Origin: JAKPQE01 sp041397845
Lineage (GTDB): Bacteria > Pseudomonadota > Alphaproteobacteria > Rhizobiales > JAKPQE01
Length of the DNA stretch: 64,000 nucleotides
Reading direction: 5' to 3'
NCBI GenBank assembly: GCA_041397845.1
Contig: JAWKVW010000012.1
Span: forward strand, 55,846-119,845
Shown here: in pieces, positions 27,778 to 37,691 of the stretch
How positions within the stretch are numbered: position 1 is the stretch's first letter
Layout of the letters: each line of letters starts with the position of its first letter
The notes under the pieces: generated by a model
Databases searched by the model: none
Told to the model about the DNA's origin: nothing
The model's input: the letters and a program-made list of their open reading frames with translations, nothing else
Made by a program: the position numbers and the translations under genes

Positions 27778-28689
27778 ATGGTGACGGCAATGCATACGCT
27801 CGACATGGACCAGCTCCTGACCTTCGTGGCGATCGCCGAAACCGGCTCGTTCACCGAGGCGGCGCAGAAGGTTTCCCGCACCCAGTCGGCGGTGAGCATG
27901 CAGATGAAGCGGCTCGAGGAGACGGTCGGGCGGCCGATCTTCGCGCGGGACGGCAGGCGCTCGCGGCTGACCGATCACGGCGTGACGCTGCTCGACTATG
28001 CGCGGCGGATCCTGACGCTCAACGCCGAGACCATGGCAATCTTCCAGGCGAGCGACATTCGCGGCAAGGCGCGGCTCGGCCTGCCGGACGACTATGCGCC
28101 GCGCCTCCTGCCGATGGTGCTGGCGACGTTCGACCGCGCCCATCCCAATCTGGAAATCGACGTCACCTGCGACATCAGCCGCAAGGTCGTCGAGAAGGTC
28201 TCCAAGGGCGAGCTCGATATCGGCATCGTCACCTTCTACGAAGGGGTGCGCAATCACGTCGCCGATCCGCGCGTCGTGCGTCGCGAAACCGCTGTTCCTC
28301 GTCGGATCGCTGCATCATTCGGCGCATCTTGCTGACCGTTGCCGCCGGCGGTCGGGGAGGAATCCTGCGCCTGGCGCAGGCAGGCCGTGAAAGCGCTCGA
28401 GACGGCCGATGCACCGCATCGCCTATACGAGCTCGAGCGCGGCGGCGATTGCCGGTGCCGTGCAATCCGGCCTCGCGGTCGGCGTCCTGCCGGAAAGCGC
28501 TCGGTGACGCCGGACATGCGCCGGCTTGGTGCCCGGGACGGGTTTCCGACGCTGATGCCGGCCGACATCGCGCCTATCCGGGCCGAACACGCCCGCGATG
28601 CCATCCACGACGCACTCGTCGAGCAATATCGCGTCCGCGCTCGACAACATGAGCGTGTTCTATCACCCGAAGCGCGGGCCGCGGCCTGA
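27778..28689 (+). pseudogene. LysR-family regulator, frameshifted (VtlR-like?)
   Basis: LysR-type transcription factor, about 304 residues after repair. The intact N-terminal winged helix-turn-helix (FVAIAETGSFTEAAQKVSRT, then SAVSMQMKRLEE) covers residues about 10-70, and the effector domain begins ARLGLPDDYAPRLLPMVL. From about 28280 the frame changes several times. Fragments PLFLVGSLHHS, SSSAAAIAGAVQSGLAVGVLPES and FPTLMPADIA follow in order in different frames. The pairing with a divergent DUF1127 gene recalls VtlR of Brucella and Agrobacterium, which activates DUF1127 genes; this is an inference. The exact C-terminus is uncertain. Confidence 0.8.
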
Positions 28690-28794
28690 CGCAAACGTCA
28701 GCCGATTGACCCGCGTCAAGACGGCCCGGCGCCATGGCGGATAGACTCGATAGCCTCAGGTTGTCGGGGGCGAACGGCGAACGGGAACACGAAA

Positions 28795-29629
28795 ATGACG
28801 ATCAGAGACATCGTTACGGTGCTCGACGTCATCGAGGAATCGATGCCGGCAGCACGCGTCGCGCTGGCGCTTCCAGCCGGTTCACCGCTCATCTCACCGG
28901 CCTTGCGCTGGCGGTTGAACCTGTGATCCCGCCGCTGCTCGTGTCGCCCATCCCGGTCGACATCATCGCCGAGGCGCAGCAACAGGCGGATGAGCGCGCC
29001 AAGTCGGCCATCGCCCGTTTCAAGCGATCTCGCGGCCGGCGCCGGCGTTGTTGCCGATGCCAGGGAAAGGTCATTGCCGGCGCGATGACGGAAGTCATGA
29101 CCGGCACCTGCCGGCTTACCGATCTCGTCGTCATCGGCCAGGACGATCCGGCCCGGCCGGACCCGGGCCGGGCGCAGGCGCTCGAGGCGGTGCTGTTCGG
29201 CGCGTCGCGGCCGCTGCTCGTGGTGCCGCTCGGCTTTGCCGGCGAAACGTCATTCGGCCGCGTCGCCATCGGCTGGGACGGCAGTTCGCCGGCGGCACGG
29301 GCGGTAGTTGCCGCCCTGCCCTTCCTTGCGGCGGCAGAGTCGGTCGAGGTCATCGCCGTCGACCAGCCGGTCGAGGAAGGATCTGATGCGACGGCGGACG
29401 TCGTCACCTATCTGTCCCGTCACGATATTGCCGCAGAAGGCATCCATATCTCCTCGAACGGCATGGGTATCTGCAGGTCGCTCGGCCGGCACGTCGAAGA
29501 GGCAGGCTATTCGCTTCTCGTCATGGGAGGCTTTGGCAAGACGCTTCCTGTAGCAGGAAAGCCCGTGCTGGAGGAGCGACACGCGAAATGCCGCGGGCAA
29601 TGCCCGTACCGGTACTCATGGCCCACTGA
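28795..29629 (+). pseudogene. Universal stress protein, frameshifted
   Basis: UspA-superfamily protein of about 278 residues after repair, with two Usp domains. It begins MTIRDIVTVLDVIEESMPAA, continues SRFTAHLTGLALAVEP and IPVDIIAEAQQQADERA. The second domain starts RVAIGWDGSSPAARAV and contains LLVMGGFG. The end MPVPVLMAH followed by TGA is a normal Usp C-terminus. At least three indels occur, near 28872, 29035 and 29545. Expression is probably stress- or oxygen-linked, as for other family members. It lies 108 bases before the acyl-CoA synthetase gene. Confidence 0.85.
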
Positions 29630-29737
29630 CCAGCAGCCGGCGCGCAACCCGATCTGTATAAATGGAGCGGATAGTGCGAACCGGGTGCATTCCAACAAGA
29701 AAACAAGGGGTCTGGGGAGGAAACGTCGGCAAGAACG

Positions 29738-32484
29738 ATGAAACCGGACCCGAAGACATGCCGCCTGGGCGAATCTCGATGCCCTGTTCCAGCCGAAGAG
29801 CGTAGCGCTCATTGGCGCCACGCCGAATGTGGGAAAGGTCGGAAACGACGTTCTCGTCAATCTGACCCGGGGCAGCCTCAAGGTTCCGCTCTACCTCATC
29901 AATCCTCATCATGCCGAGATCGACGGCCGGCGCTGCTATCCGGATGTCGATGCCCTGCCGACGGTGCCCGACCTCGGCGTCATCGCTTCGCCGGCGGAGA
30001 CGGTTCCCGGCGTCGTGCGGGCGCTTGGTGCGAGTGCGCGGCCGCGGTCGTGCTCAGCTCCGGCTTGGACACGGCGACGGATCGCTGGCGGCCGAGGCCG
30101 TCGAGGCGGCGCGGGAAAGCGGCCTGCGGCTGCTCGGACCCGATTCGATCGGCGATGGTGCCGGCCGTCGGGCTCAATGCCGCATTTGCCCATGAGAACG
30201 TGCCGAAGGAGACCTTGCGCTCATCTCGCAGTCGGGCTCGGTCATCGGCTCTATTGTCGAGTGGGCCAATGAACAATGGCGGTTGCTTTTCGGCGATCGC
30301 CTTGTCGGCAACCGGCGAGGTCGATGTCGGCGACCTCTCGATTATTTCTCGCTCGACTACCGGACACGCGCGATCCTGCTCACATGGAGGGGGTCGGCAA
30401 TGCGAGCCGGTCTATGACGGCGGCGCGGGCGGCGGCGCGCGTGCGGCCCGTGGTCGTCATCAAGAGCGGCCGGCATCGGCAGGCGGCGCAGCGGCGGCGA
30501 CCCATTCGGGCGCCCTTGCGACCACCGATGCGGTCTATGACGGCGTTCCGGCGCGCCGGACTCCTCCGGGTGCGCGACCTGCACGAGCTTTTCGAAGCAG
30601 CGCAGACACGCTCTCGCTGCTGAAGCCTTCAAGGCCGGCGGCTGGCGGCTGCTACCACGGCGGCGGCATGGGCGTTCTCGCCGTCGACCGGCTTGGTCGA
30701 CTATGGCGGGCAGCTCGCCTGCCTTCGGAAAGACGTATTCCACACTCGACGCCTTCCTGCCGTGCAAGTGGTCCGGCGCCAACCCCATCGACATTGGCGA
30801 CGACGCCGACCCGGCGCGCTATGCCAAGGTGGAGCGATACGGTTCTCGACGACCCGGAAATCGACGCGGTGCTCGGGTCGCGCACTGCCCCTCGATGCTC
30901 GGCGTCAGCTCTGATTGCGCCCGCGAGACGCATGTCCGTCGGCCGGCACCGTACATCGAAGGTCTATCCGAAGCCGAGTCGCCGCCCGGCTGTCAGCAGG
31001 ACGTCGAGGCGCGGGAGATTCGAGGCCGAGCACGTCCCTGCTATCCGAGTCCGTCGAGCGCCATCCGCGGCTATATGACCTGTCCATTACTCGGACGCGC
31101 AGGACGAGCTTGATGGCGACGCTGCCGAGCCTTCCGAGCGATTTCCGCCCCGACGCGAGCGGTGCGCGCGGCTGTCGAGACTCGCTCTTTCGGCGACGGG
31201 CGTGGCGGCCGACGCCGCAGGAGACGCAGGAGGTTCTGGCCGCCTACGACATCCCGATGGTGCAGACGGAAGTGGCGCATACGCCAGAGGAAGCCGGCAT
31301 CGCGGCACGCAAGGTGCTGACGGTGTCGCCGACCTGCGCGGTCAAGGTCGCCCCCACCCGACATTCCGAACAAGTCGGACGTGCGCGGCGTTGTTCTCGA
31401 CGTGACGACGCCGCAGGTGGCGGAACTCGTTGCCAGCGAAATGCTGCTGCGCATTCCGGGCATGCGGCCGGACGCGCGCATCGACGGCGTTACCGTCCAG
31501 CCGATGATCGTTCGGCGAAACGGCGTCGAGCTCGTTGCCGGCATTGCCGACGATCCGGTGTTCGGTCCGGTCGTCGTCTTCGGCCGGGGCGGCCTCGCGG
31601 TCGAGGTCATTGCCGACAAGGCGCTGGCGCTGCCGCCGCTCGACATGCATCTCGCCCATGATCTCATCGCCCAGACCCGCGTCAGCCGCGTTCTGAAGGG
31701 CTATCGGAACCGGCCGGCGGCCGACTCCGAGGCAGTGGCGCTGACGCTCGTCAAGCTGGCGCAGCTTTCCGCCGACATTCCGGAAATCCGCTCGCTCGAT
31801 CTCAATCCGCTGGTCGCGGACGATTCCGGCGTCCTGTCGCTCGACGCGCGCATTTCCGTCGCGCCGGTCGAGGCACGGGTCGGCGGCTGGAGCAATCCGC
31901 GCTTCGCGATCCGGCCCTATCCCAAGCAGTGGGAACGGGTGATGGAGCTGCGGGACGGGTCGCGGGCGATCGTCAGGCCGATCCGGCCGGAGGACGAGGT
32001 GCTCTATCCGGCATTCTTCGAGCGGGTGACGCCGGAGGATTTGCGGCTGCGGTTCTTCGCGCCGGTGCGCGACTTCAGCCACAAGTTCATCGCCCGGCTG
32101 ACGCAGATCGACTATTCGCGCGACATGGCGTTCCTTGCAGCGGACGAAGAGAGCGGCGAATTGCTCGGCGTCGTCCGGCTGTCGTCGGAGCCGGACCGGG
32201 AGAGCGGCGAATACGCGATCCTTCTGCGCTCGGACCTCAAGGGAAAGGGCCTCGGCTGGCGGCTGATGCGGCTTCTCATCGAATATGCCCGCTCCGAGGG
32301 CTTCAGCTCGATTCACGGCCAGGTGCTGCGCGAGAATACGACCATGCTGTCGATGTGCGAGGGCCTCGGCTTCCGCATCCGGACCGATCCGGACGAGCCG
32401 AACATCGCGCAGGTGACGCTGCCGCTCGACGAAGACATCGACGAGGAAAAGGGCGTGGCGCCCGAGCTGCGCAAGAGCGCCTGA
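29738..32484 (+). pseudogene. ADP-forming acyl-CoA synthetase fused to GNAT, frameshifted
   Basis: A large bifunctional protein (about 915 residues after repair) like the Pat/PatZ lysine acetyltransferases. It has a CoA-binding NDP-forming synthetase part (LFQPKSVALIGATPN..GKVGNDV), a ligase-CoA part, an ATP-grasp part (GVVLDVTTPQVAEL to LDLNPLVAD), and a C-terminal GNAT from about 31990 (IVRPIRPEDEVLYPAFFERV, GLGWRLMRLLIEYARSEGF). The segment 31381-32484 is intact; the first 1.6 kb has many frame changes. Such proteins acetylate metabolic enzymes, notably acetyl-CoA synthetase. A sirtuin that could reverse this is at 58.2 kb. Terminator at 32503. Confidence 0.85.
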
Positions 32485-32502
32485 GCGAAAACGAGATGAA
32501 AC

Positions 32503-32531
32503 GGGCGGCCTCTGATCGGGCCGCCCTTTTT
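32503..32531 (+). terminator. Rho-independent terminator
   Basis: Eight-bp stem GGGCGGCC/GGCCGCCC followed directly by TTTTTG, 19 bases after the acyl-CoA synthetase-GNAT stop codon and before the convergent phnN. Confidence 0.85.
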
Positions 32532-32565
32532 GTTTGCCGGTTATCGAGTTTGCCTTTGCGACCCG

Positions 32566-33155
32566 CTATCCGGCGGCGGCGGCGATGAACGCGGCGACGG
32601 CACCGTCGAGATCCGACGAGTTGTCGATGGTGACGACATCCGGTCCCTCGACCGCAACCGAGGCGGCGCGGGCGATCCTTCTCGACATCCTCTGCCGTTT
32701 CCCGGCCGCGCCCTGCGAGGCGCTGGCGCAACACTTCGGCATTCGCCGTCACGTGGATGACGCGGAGGGCGTCTAGCGCTGCCGGGCTTGCGGGATGATG
32801 GCGCGCGATACGTTGGCGATGACGGTGCGCCCCTCGCCGATCGCTGCATCGATGGCGCGCGGCAGGCCGTAGGCGAGGCCATGGGCGCGCCAGGACAGGG
32901 CAAGCCCGCCGGCATCCTGGAGCGCGGCAAGCCGGCCTCGTCGATGCTGTCACGGTCTTCGAGGTCGGGACTGGCGGTGCGGGTTACGATGCGCCGAGCG
33001 AAGACAAAGCCATTGTCGGCGGCGAGCGCAAGGCGGGCACGGTTGATCAGCGTGTCCTTGCCGGCGCCGGACGGGCCAACGACCAGCACCAGCCGGCCGG
33101 GGCCAATCGCGCCGGTCTCACTGGCGGGCATTTTCCCTTCTTCGGCGGTCGTCAC
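32566..33155 (-). pseudogene. phnN: Ribose 1,5-bisphosphate phosphokinase PhnN, frameshifted
   Basis: PhnN converts ribose 1,5-bisphosphate to PRPP, the last step that returns the carbon-phosphorus lyase product to metabolism. It is a guanylate-kinase-like P-loop protein: VLVVGPSGAGKDTLI at the N-terminus, RRIVTRTASP, then in other frames ALRVIHVTANAEVLRQRLAGRGRE, ending VAAFIAAAAG. The repaired length of about 196 residues fits the family. Frames change near 32940 and 32700. The GTG at 33155 with GAGGGG upstream is the likely start; ATG 33131 is the alternative. It is the last gene of the phn group. Confidence 0.85.
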
Positions 33156-33249
33156 GGCAAGATGCCCCTCAGGTCCGGATCACGCAGGTTTCGGGTCAGA
33201 ATGACCGGCGCCGCGGCGCCGGTCCACCCGCTTGTCGGATCATTCGCCG

Positions 33250-34399
33250 TCACGCGACCCGCCGGCCCTCGCGCCAGACTTCGCGGACGATCGGCACGCG
33301 AGCCGTCGTCGGCGACGCGGACGATATCGGCGCGGCGCCCGGCCTCGAGACGACCGCGATCGGTGAGCCCGACCGCCTCGGCCGGGTTGGCGGTGACGAG
33401 GCTGATTGCTTCCGGCAGCGACATCTCCCTGGCAAAGCTCGGCAGAACGAAAGCCGCCTGGACAAGGCTGAACGGCACGTAGTCCGACGACAGCACATCG
33501 AGCAGGCGGTTCTGGGCGGGCTCAAGGGCCGAGACATTGCCGGGTGCGAACCGCCGCGCACGACGTTCGGGGCACCCATCAGGACCTTCAGGCCATTCTC
33601 GTGGGCGATCCGTGCCGCCTCGACGGTCGTCGGGAATTCGGCGATGGCGACGCCGTCCTCGACCGCCTCGCGGACATGGGCGGCCGTCGCGTCGTCATGG
33701 CTGGCAAGGACGATGCCGGCCTCGTTGCAGGCCGCGACGACGGCCGAGCGGTTGGCAGCGGAATAGAGCGAGTGCATGCGCAGACGCTCCTCGATGAAGG
33801 CGTCCATCTCGGCGTCCGACATGCCGGACTTGCCCTGATAATACTCCTTGAACTTGTCGAGGCGGACGAACTGGCGCTGGCCGGGCGTATGGTCCATCAG
33901 GGAGACGAGACGGACGTTCGGGTCGGCGAAGAACGGCTCGGCCTCGTCGGAGGCATCGCTCGCCGACAGCTCGCAGCGCAGGTGGATCAGGTGGTCGGGC
34001 GCAGGCGGCCGAGCGCCGCGGGCGCCGTCGATGGCGACGGCGAGCGTGCGCATCTCCTTGCCGAGCTGCTTGGAATCGGCGTCCGAGCCGACACGCAGGG
34101 CATCGAGAACGGTGGTGATGCCGGACGAGATGATCTGGGCGTCATGCGCCTGAATTGCCGCGATCGGGTTCCAGCGGACGCCCGGTCGCGGCGCGTAATG
34201 GCTTCTCGAGGTGGTCGGTGTGCAGGCTCGACGAGGCCTGAATGAGATAGTCGCCGGCGCAATCGATGCCGGCGGTGGAGCGGCCTTCGGTGATCTCGGC
34301 GATGGTCCCGTCGCGGGCGACGAGCGTTCCGTCAATGACGCGGTCGGCAAGCACGATGCGGGCGTTGGTCAGCACCAGCTCGGTCGAATTCGAGGTCAT
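33250..34399 (-). pseudogene. phnM: Alpha-D-ribose 1-methylphosphonate 5-triphosphate diphosphatase PhnM, frameshifted
   Basis: Metal-dependent amidohydrolase-fold enzyme that removes pyrophosphate from the PhnGHIL product, giving the PhnJ substrate. About 383 residues after repair, normal for PhnM. The metal motif is in SSLHTDHLEKP near residue 57. Then come AQIISSGITTVLDALRVG, LVSLMDHTPGQRQF, GIVLASHDDATAAHV, LSSDYVPFSLVQAAF and the end VREVWREGRRVA. Frames change near 34210, 33545 and 33310. The start is MTSNSTELVLTNARIV at 34399. It follows phnE by about 110 bases. Confidence 0.88.
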
Positions 34400-34511
34400 G
34401 GGGCGTGGTCCTGTGTTGCCGGCAGCCCTCGGCGGGCCGGCGGACAAAGACTGGTTCCGGGGAAACGCGTGGCAGGGCGCCGGCCGCGTGTGCGGTGCGC
34501 CCCGCCGGCAC

Positions 34512-35309
34512 TCAGATCACCAGCCGGCGAAGCTGCTGGGAGAGAATGTCGACCAGCGAGACGGTAACGACGACGACGATGATGATGGCGGCGGTCTCGG
34601 CGTACATGAAGCCGCGGATCGATTCGAAGAGGATCTGGCCGATACCACCGGCGCCGACGAGACCGAGGACGGTGGCGGAGCGCACGTTGGTCTCGAACCG
34701 GTAGAGCGAGAACGAGATCCAGAGCGGCGCAACCTGGGGCACGACGCCGTAGACAATTTCCTGCAGGCGGCTGGCGCCGGTGGCGCGGATACCCTCGACG
34801 GGACGCGGGTCGATCGCCTCGACCGCCTCGGAAAAGAGCTTGGCGATGATGCCGAGATTGTGGACGAAGAGCGCCATGACGCCGGCGAACGGCCCGAGGC
34901 CGACGGCGACGACGAAGAGCACGGCAAAGACGATCTCGTTGATGGCGCGGGCGGCGTCCATCAGGCGGCGGATCGGCTGAACGACCCAGACTGGCGCGAT
35001 GTTGCTCGACGACAGCAGCGCGAAGGGAATGCCGAAGATGACGGACAGGAACGTGCCCCAGATGGCGATCTGGACCGTCAGCACCATTTCCTCGATGAAG
35101 ATGTCGAGATCGCGGAAATTCGGTTTCAGGAAGCCGCCGGCGTATTCGGCCATGTTGGCGGCGTCAGTGAAAAGATAGGGCCAGCGATAGACTTCGGCCG
35201 GGGCATAACCCCAGGCGAGCAGGCCAAGGATGATCACCCACATCAGCCAGCGATAGGCGCGCCGGCTCAGGTCTTCGCGCGGGATCTCGAGGGCGGCAGG
35301 GTTCTGCAT
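34512..35309 (-). CDS. phnE: Phosphonate ABC transporter permease
   Basis: Inner-membrane permease of 265 residues with six predicted helices. The coupling loop is around VEGIRATGASRLQEIVYGVVPQVAP, and the C-terminal GAGGIGQILFESIRGF is typical of PhnE. It partners PhnC (ATPase) and PhnD (binding protein) for phosphonate uptake. Only one phnE is present, whereas many rhizobia have two (phnE1/phnE2); it would have to work as a homodimer. It is 64 bases after phnD. Confidence 0.95.
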   Translation of the reverse strand: MQNPAALEIPREDLSRRAYRWLMWVIILGLLAWGYAPAEVYRWPYLFTDAANMAEYAGGFLKPNFRDLDIFIEEMVLTVQIAIWGTFLSVIFGIPFALLSSSNIAPVWVVQPIRRLMDAARAINEIVFAVLFVVAVGLGPFAGVMALFVHNLGIIAKLFSEAVEAIDPRPVEGIRATGASRLQEIVYGVVPQVAPLWISFSLYRFETNVRSATVLGLVGAGGIGQILFESIRGFMYAETAAIIIVVVVTVSLVDILSQQLRRLVI

Positions 35310-35373
35310 GACACGTCCAGCAAAAACGGGGCGGCGCCGGCCGGGAGCCGACGCCGCCGGAGTTGGCGGGACC

Positions 35374-36372
35374 TCAGGCCTGCGGAACCTTGGCCATGAG
35401 CGCTTCGATCTCGGTCTTCTCGGCTTCGAGCTTCTCGATCTCGGCTTTCTTCTCCTCGGCCGACATCTTCTCGTCGCCCTGGATCTTGAAGATCTTCTTT
35501 GAGATCTCGAGGATGCGGATCGGGTAGAGCTGGGCGTCGGAGGACGGCTTGAACGGCGCCCACTGCAGACCGGCGAGAACCTCGCGAGCCTTGGCGACCT
35601 CTTCCGGGGTGCCCTGGCGGCCGTAGCTCATGATGAAGGTGTAGATCTTGTCCTTGGTCGCCTGATCGAGATCCTTCTTCCAGACCAGCGGGTCGGACGG
35701 GATCAGCGGCGACTGCCAGAGAACCTTGATGTTGGCGCGAGCTTCCGGATTGGTCAGCTCGAGGCGACGCATGTTCTCGGTGTTGTTGGTGGCAACGTCG
35801 ACCTGCTTGTTGGCAACGGCCAGGGCGTTCGCCTCATGATTGGCGTTGCGCACGGTCTTGAAGCAGGTCTTCGGATCGACGTTGTTCTTGGCGAAGACGA
35901 AAGTCGTCGGAACCAGGAAGCCCGAGGTCGAGTTCGGATCGCCAAGGCCGAAATTCAGCGAGCCGTCGCACTTCAGGACATCCTCGAGAGTGTTCAGCGG
36001 GCTGTCCTTGTGGGCGATGATCAGCGACCAGTAGCCCGGGTTGCCTTCGGAATCGACCGTCTGGGCGAACACTTCGCCGCCGGCGCGATCGACGGCTTCC
36101 ATACCGGACTTGTTGCCATACCATGCAACCTGAACCTTGCCGAAGCGCATGCCCTCGATGATGCCGGCATAGTCGGAGGCAAAGAACGGGTTGATCTTCA
36201 GGCCGGTCTGCTGGGCCATGGCCTCAAGGAACGGAACCCAGTTGGTCTTGAGGTTCTGGGTCGTCTCGGTCGAGATGATGCCGAAATTGACTTCGGTCAT
36301 CTCGGCCTTGGCCGGAGCCGCGAGTGTCGCGGCCATGGCGAGCGCCATCGCGCCCTTGGCGAAGAAATTCAT
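35374..36372 (-). CDS. phnD: Phosphonate-binding periplasmic protein
   Basis: Substrate-binding protein of 332 residues with signal peptide MNFFAKGAMALAMAATLAAP (cut after AKA). The mature region starts EMTEVNFGIISTETTQNLK. The anion-binding pocket motifs NPFFASDYAGIIEGMRFGKVQVAWYGN and GDPNSTSGFLVP are typical PhnD patterns. A charged, lysine/glutamate-rich C-terminal helix (EKMSAEEKKAEIEKLEAE) is present, as in rhizobial PhnD. It captures phosphonates for PhnCE. Confidence 0.96.
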   Translation of the reverse strand: MNFFAKGAMALAMAATLAAPAKAEMTEVNFGIISTETTQNLKTNWVPFLEAMAQQTGLKINPFFASDYAGIIEGMRFGKVQVAWYGNKSGMEAVDRAGGEVFAQTVDSEGNPGYWSLIIAHKDSPLNTLEDVLKCDGSLNFGLGDPNSTSGFLVPTTFVFAKNNVDPKTCFKTVRNANHEANALAVANKQVDVATNNTENMRRLELTNPEARANIKVLWQSPLIPSDPLVWKKDLDQATKDKIYTFIMSYGRQGTPEEVAKAREVLAGLQWAPFKPSSDAQLYPIRILEISKKIFKIQGDEKMSAEEKKAEIEKLEAEKTEIEALMAKVPQA

Positions 36373-36419
36373 CGGATATCTCCTGCGGGGTCGTGGTTGT
36401 TCGTGGCGTCTTCTGGAAT

Positions 36420-37259
36420 TCAGGCTCCGGCGAAAGCCGGAACCGGCGCTGCGACCGTCCGCGACCTCGCGGCGATCGGCCCTTCAGGGAGCACCAGCTC
36501 GGCGCTGGCTTCCCCGTAGAGTTCACAAAGGAATGCGTCCGTCAGCGCGGTCGAGGGGCCGTCGTAGACGACCTCGCCGTCGCGCAGGGCGATGGTGCGG
36601 GGGCAGAAGCGACGGGCGTATTCGACCTGATGAAGGGAGACGACGACGGTGATGCCGTCGTTTTCATTGATCTCGGTCAGCGTCTCCATGACACGGCGGG
36701 CGGAGGCCGGGTCAAGGGAGGCGATCGGCTCGTCGGCGAGGATGACGCGGGCGCCCTGGACGAGCGCGCGGGCGATGGCGGCGCGCTGCTGCTGACCGCC
36801 GGAAAGGGTCGAGGCGCGCTGCTTGGCGGTATCGGCGATGCCAACGCGATGCAGGGCCTGCATGCCGCCAAGCTTCTCGTTGCGGCTGAACAGGCCGAAA
36901 GTGCCGCGCCAGCCCGGAATCTGGCCAAGCAGGCCGACGAGGACATTGGTCAGCACGGACAGGCGGGCGACAAGGTTGAACTGCTGGAAGACGACGCCGA
37001 CCTGACGGCGGACGGCGCGGGCGTCGCGCTGCAATCGGCCGCCGGCCTGAACGACGACATTGCCAACGCGGACTTCGCTGCGACTGCCGGAGTTGCCTTT
37101 TTCAAGGCCGATGAGGTGGCGCATCAGCGTCGACTTGCCGGAACCGGAAGCGCCGATCAGCGCGACCATCTCGCCGGATGCGACAGTCAACGAAACATCG
37201 CGGAGCGCGTCCTTGCGTCCGAAGGATTTCGAAAGACCGTGGACTGCGATCGCGGTCAT
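36420..37259 (-). CDS. phnC: Phosphonate ABC transporter ATP-binding protein
   Basis: ATPase of the phosphonate importer, 279 residues. Walker A GASGSGKST, Q-loop VVFQQFNLVARL, signature LSGGQQQRAAIARAL and Walker B VILADEPIASLDP are all present; the switch histidine is in VVSLHQVEYARRF. The start at 37259 (MTAIAVHGLSKSFG) is chosen because the longer open frame upstream would be the antisense of rsgA. A candidate Pho box lies 69-86 bases upstream. It is the first gene of the phnCDE-M-N unit. Confidence 0.95.
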   Translation of the reverse strand: MTAIAVHGLSKSFGRKDALRDVSLTVASGEMVALIGASGSGKSTLMRHLIGLEKGNSGSRSEVRVGNVVVQAGGRLQRDARAVRRQVGVVFQQFNLVARLSVLTNVLVGLLGQIPGWRGTFGLFSRNEKLGGMQALHRVGIADTAKQRASTLSGGQQQRAAIARALVQGARVILADEPIASLDPASARRVMETLTEINENDGITVVVSLHQVEYARRFCPRTIALRDGEVVYDGPSTALTDAFLCELYGEASAELVLPEGPIAARSRTVAAPVPAFAGA

Positions 37260-37691
37260 GCCTTGCCCCCTGCCCCTTGTCACAGGCAGCGGATAGCCGG
37301 CTTTTGTGTCAGCCAGACAAAGCGTCGATGAAGGTTCGATGACGCAGGCCCGTTTTGCCCGGGCGGTCCACCGCGAAATGTCGCAGCATCGTTCGAGCCG
37401 TGCATCGGGCCGCCGGCGGCGCTTGAAAAGCGGCGCGCCGGGGCGCAAGCTCAAGGCAGTGTCGAACCAGCATGAAAGGGCGTTTTGTGATTGCCATTGT
37501 GTCCTTCCGGTCCGGGCGGGCCTAGAGGAAATCGAGCGGAGCGATGCGCTCCGGCTGTCTCGTTTCCGAGTGACCCGTCCCGAGCCGCCTGCAACGCGGG
37601 AACCGGCATGAAGCCGTTCCGCGCGTGATTTGTTGCAGCTTGAATGTCCGGACCCGCCGCGCGCGGGTGGCCGGCATCGGGAAAGAGACCA
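37260..37691. other. Divergent promoter region between phnC and rsgA
   Basis: 432 bases without a supported gene. It contains the candidate Pho box at 37328-37345 on the phnC side. The part nearer rsgA has no recognised element. Confidence 0.5.
37328..37345 (-). promoter_or_regulatory. Candidate Pho box before phnC
   Basis: On the minus strand GCGTCAT-CGAA-CCTTCAT matches the Pho box layout (two CTGTCAT-like heptamers, 4-base spacer) at 10 of 14 positions, 69 bases before the phnC start. PhoB control of phosphonate uptake is expected. Confidence 0.5.
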
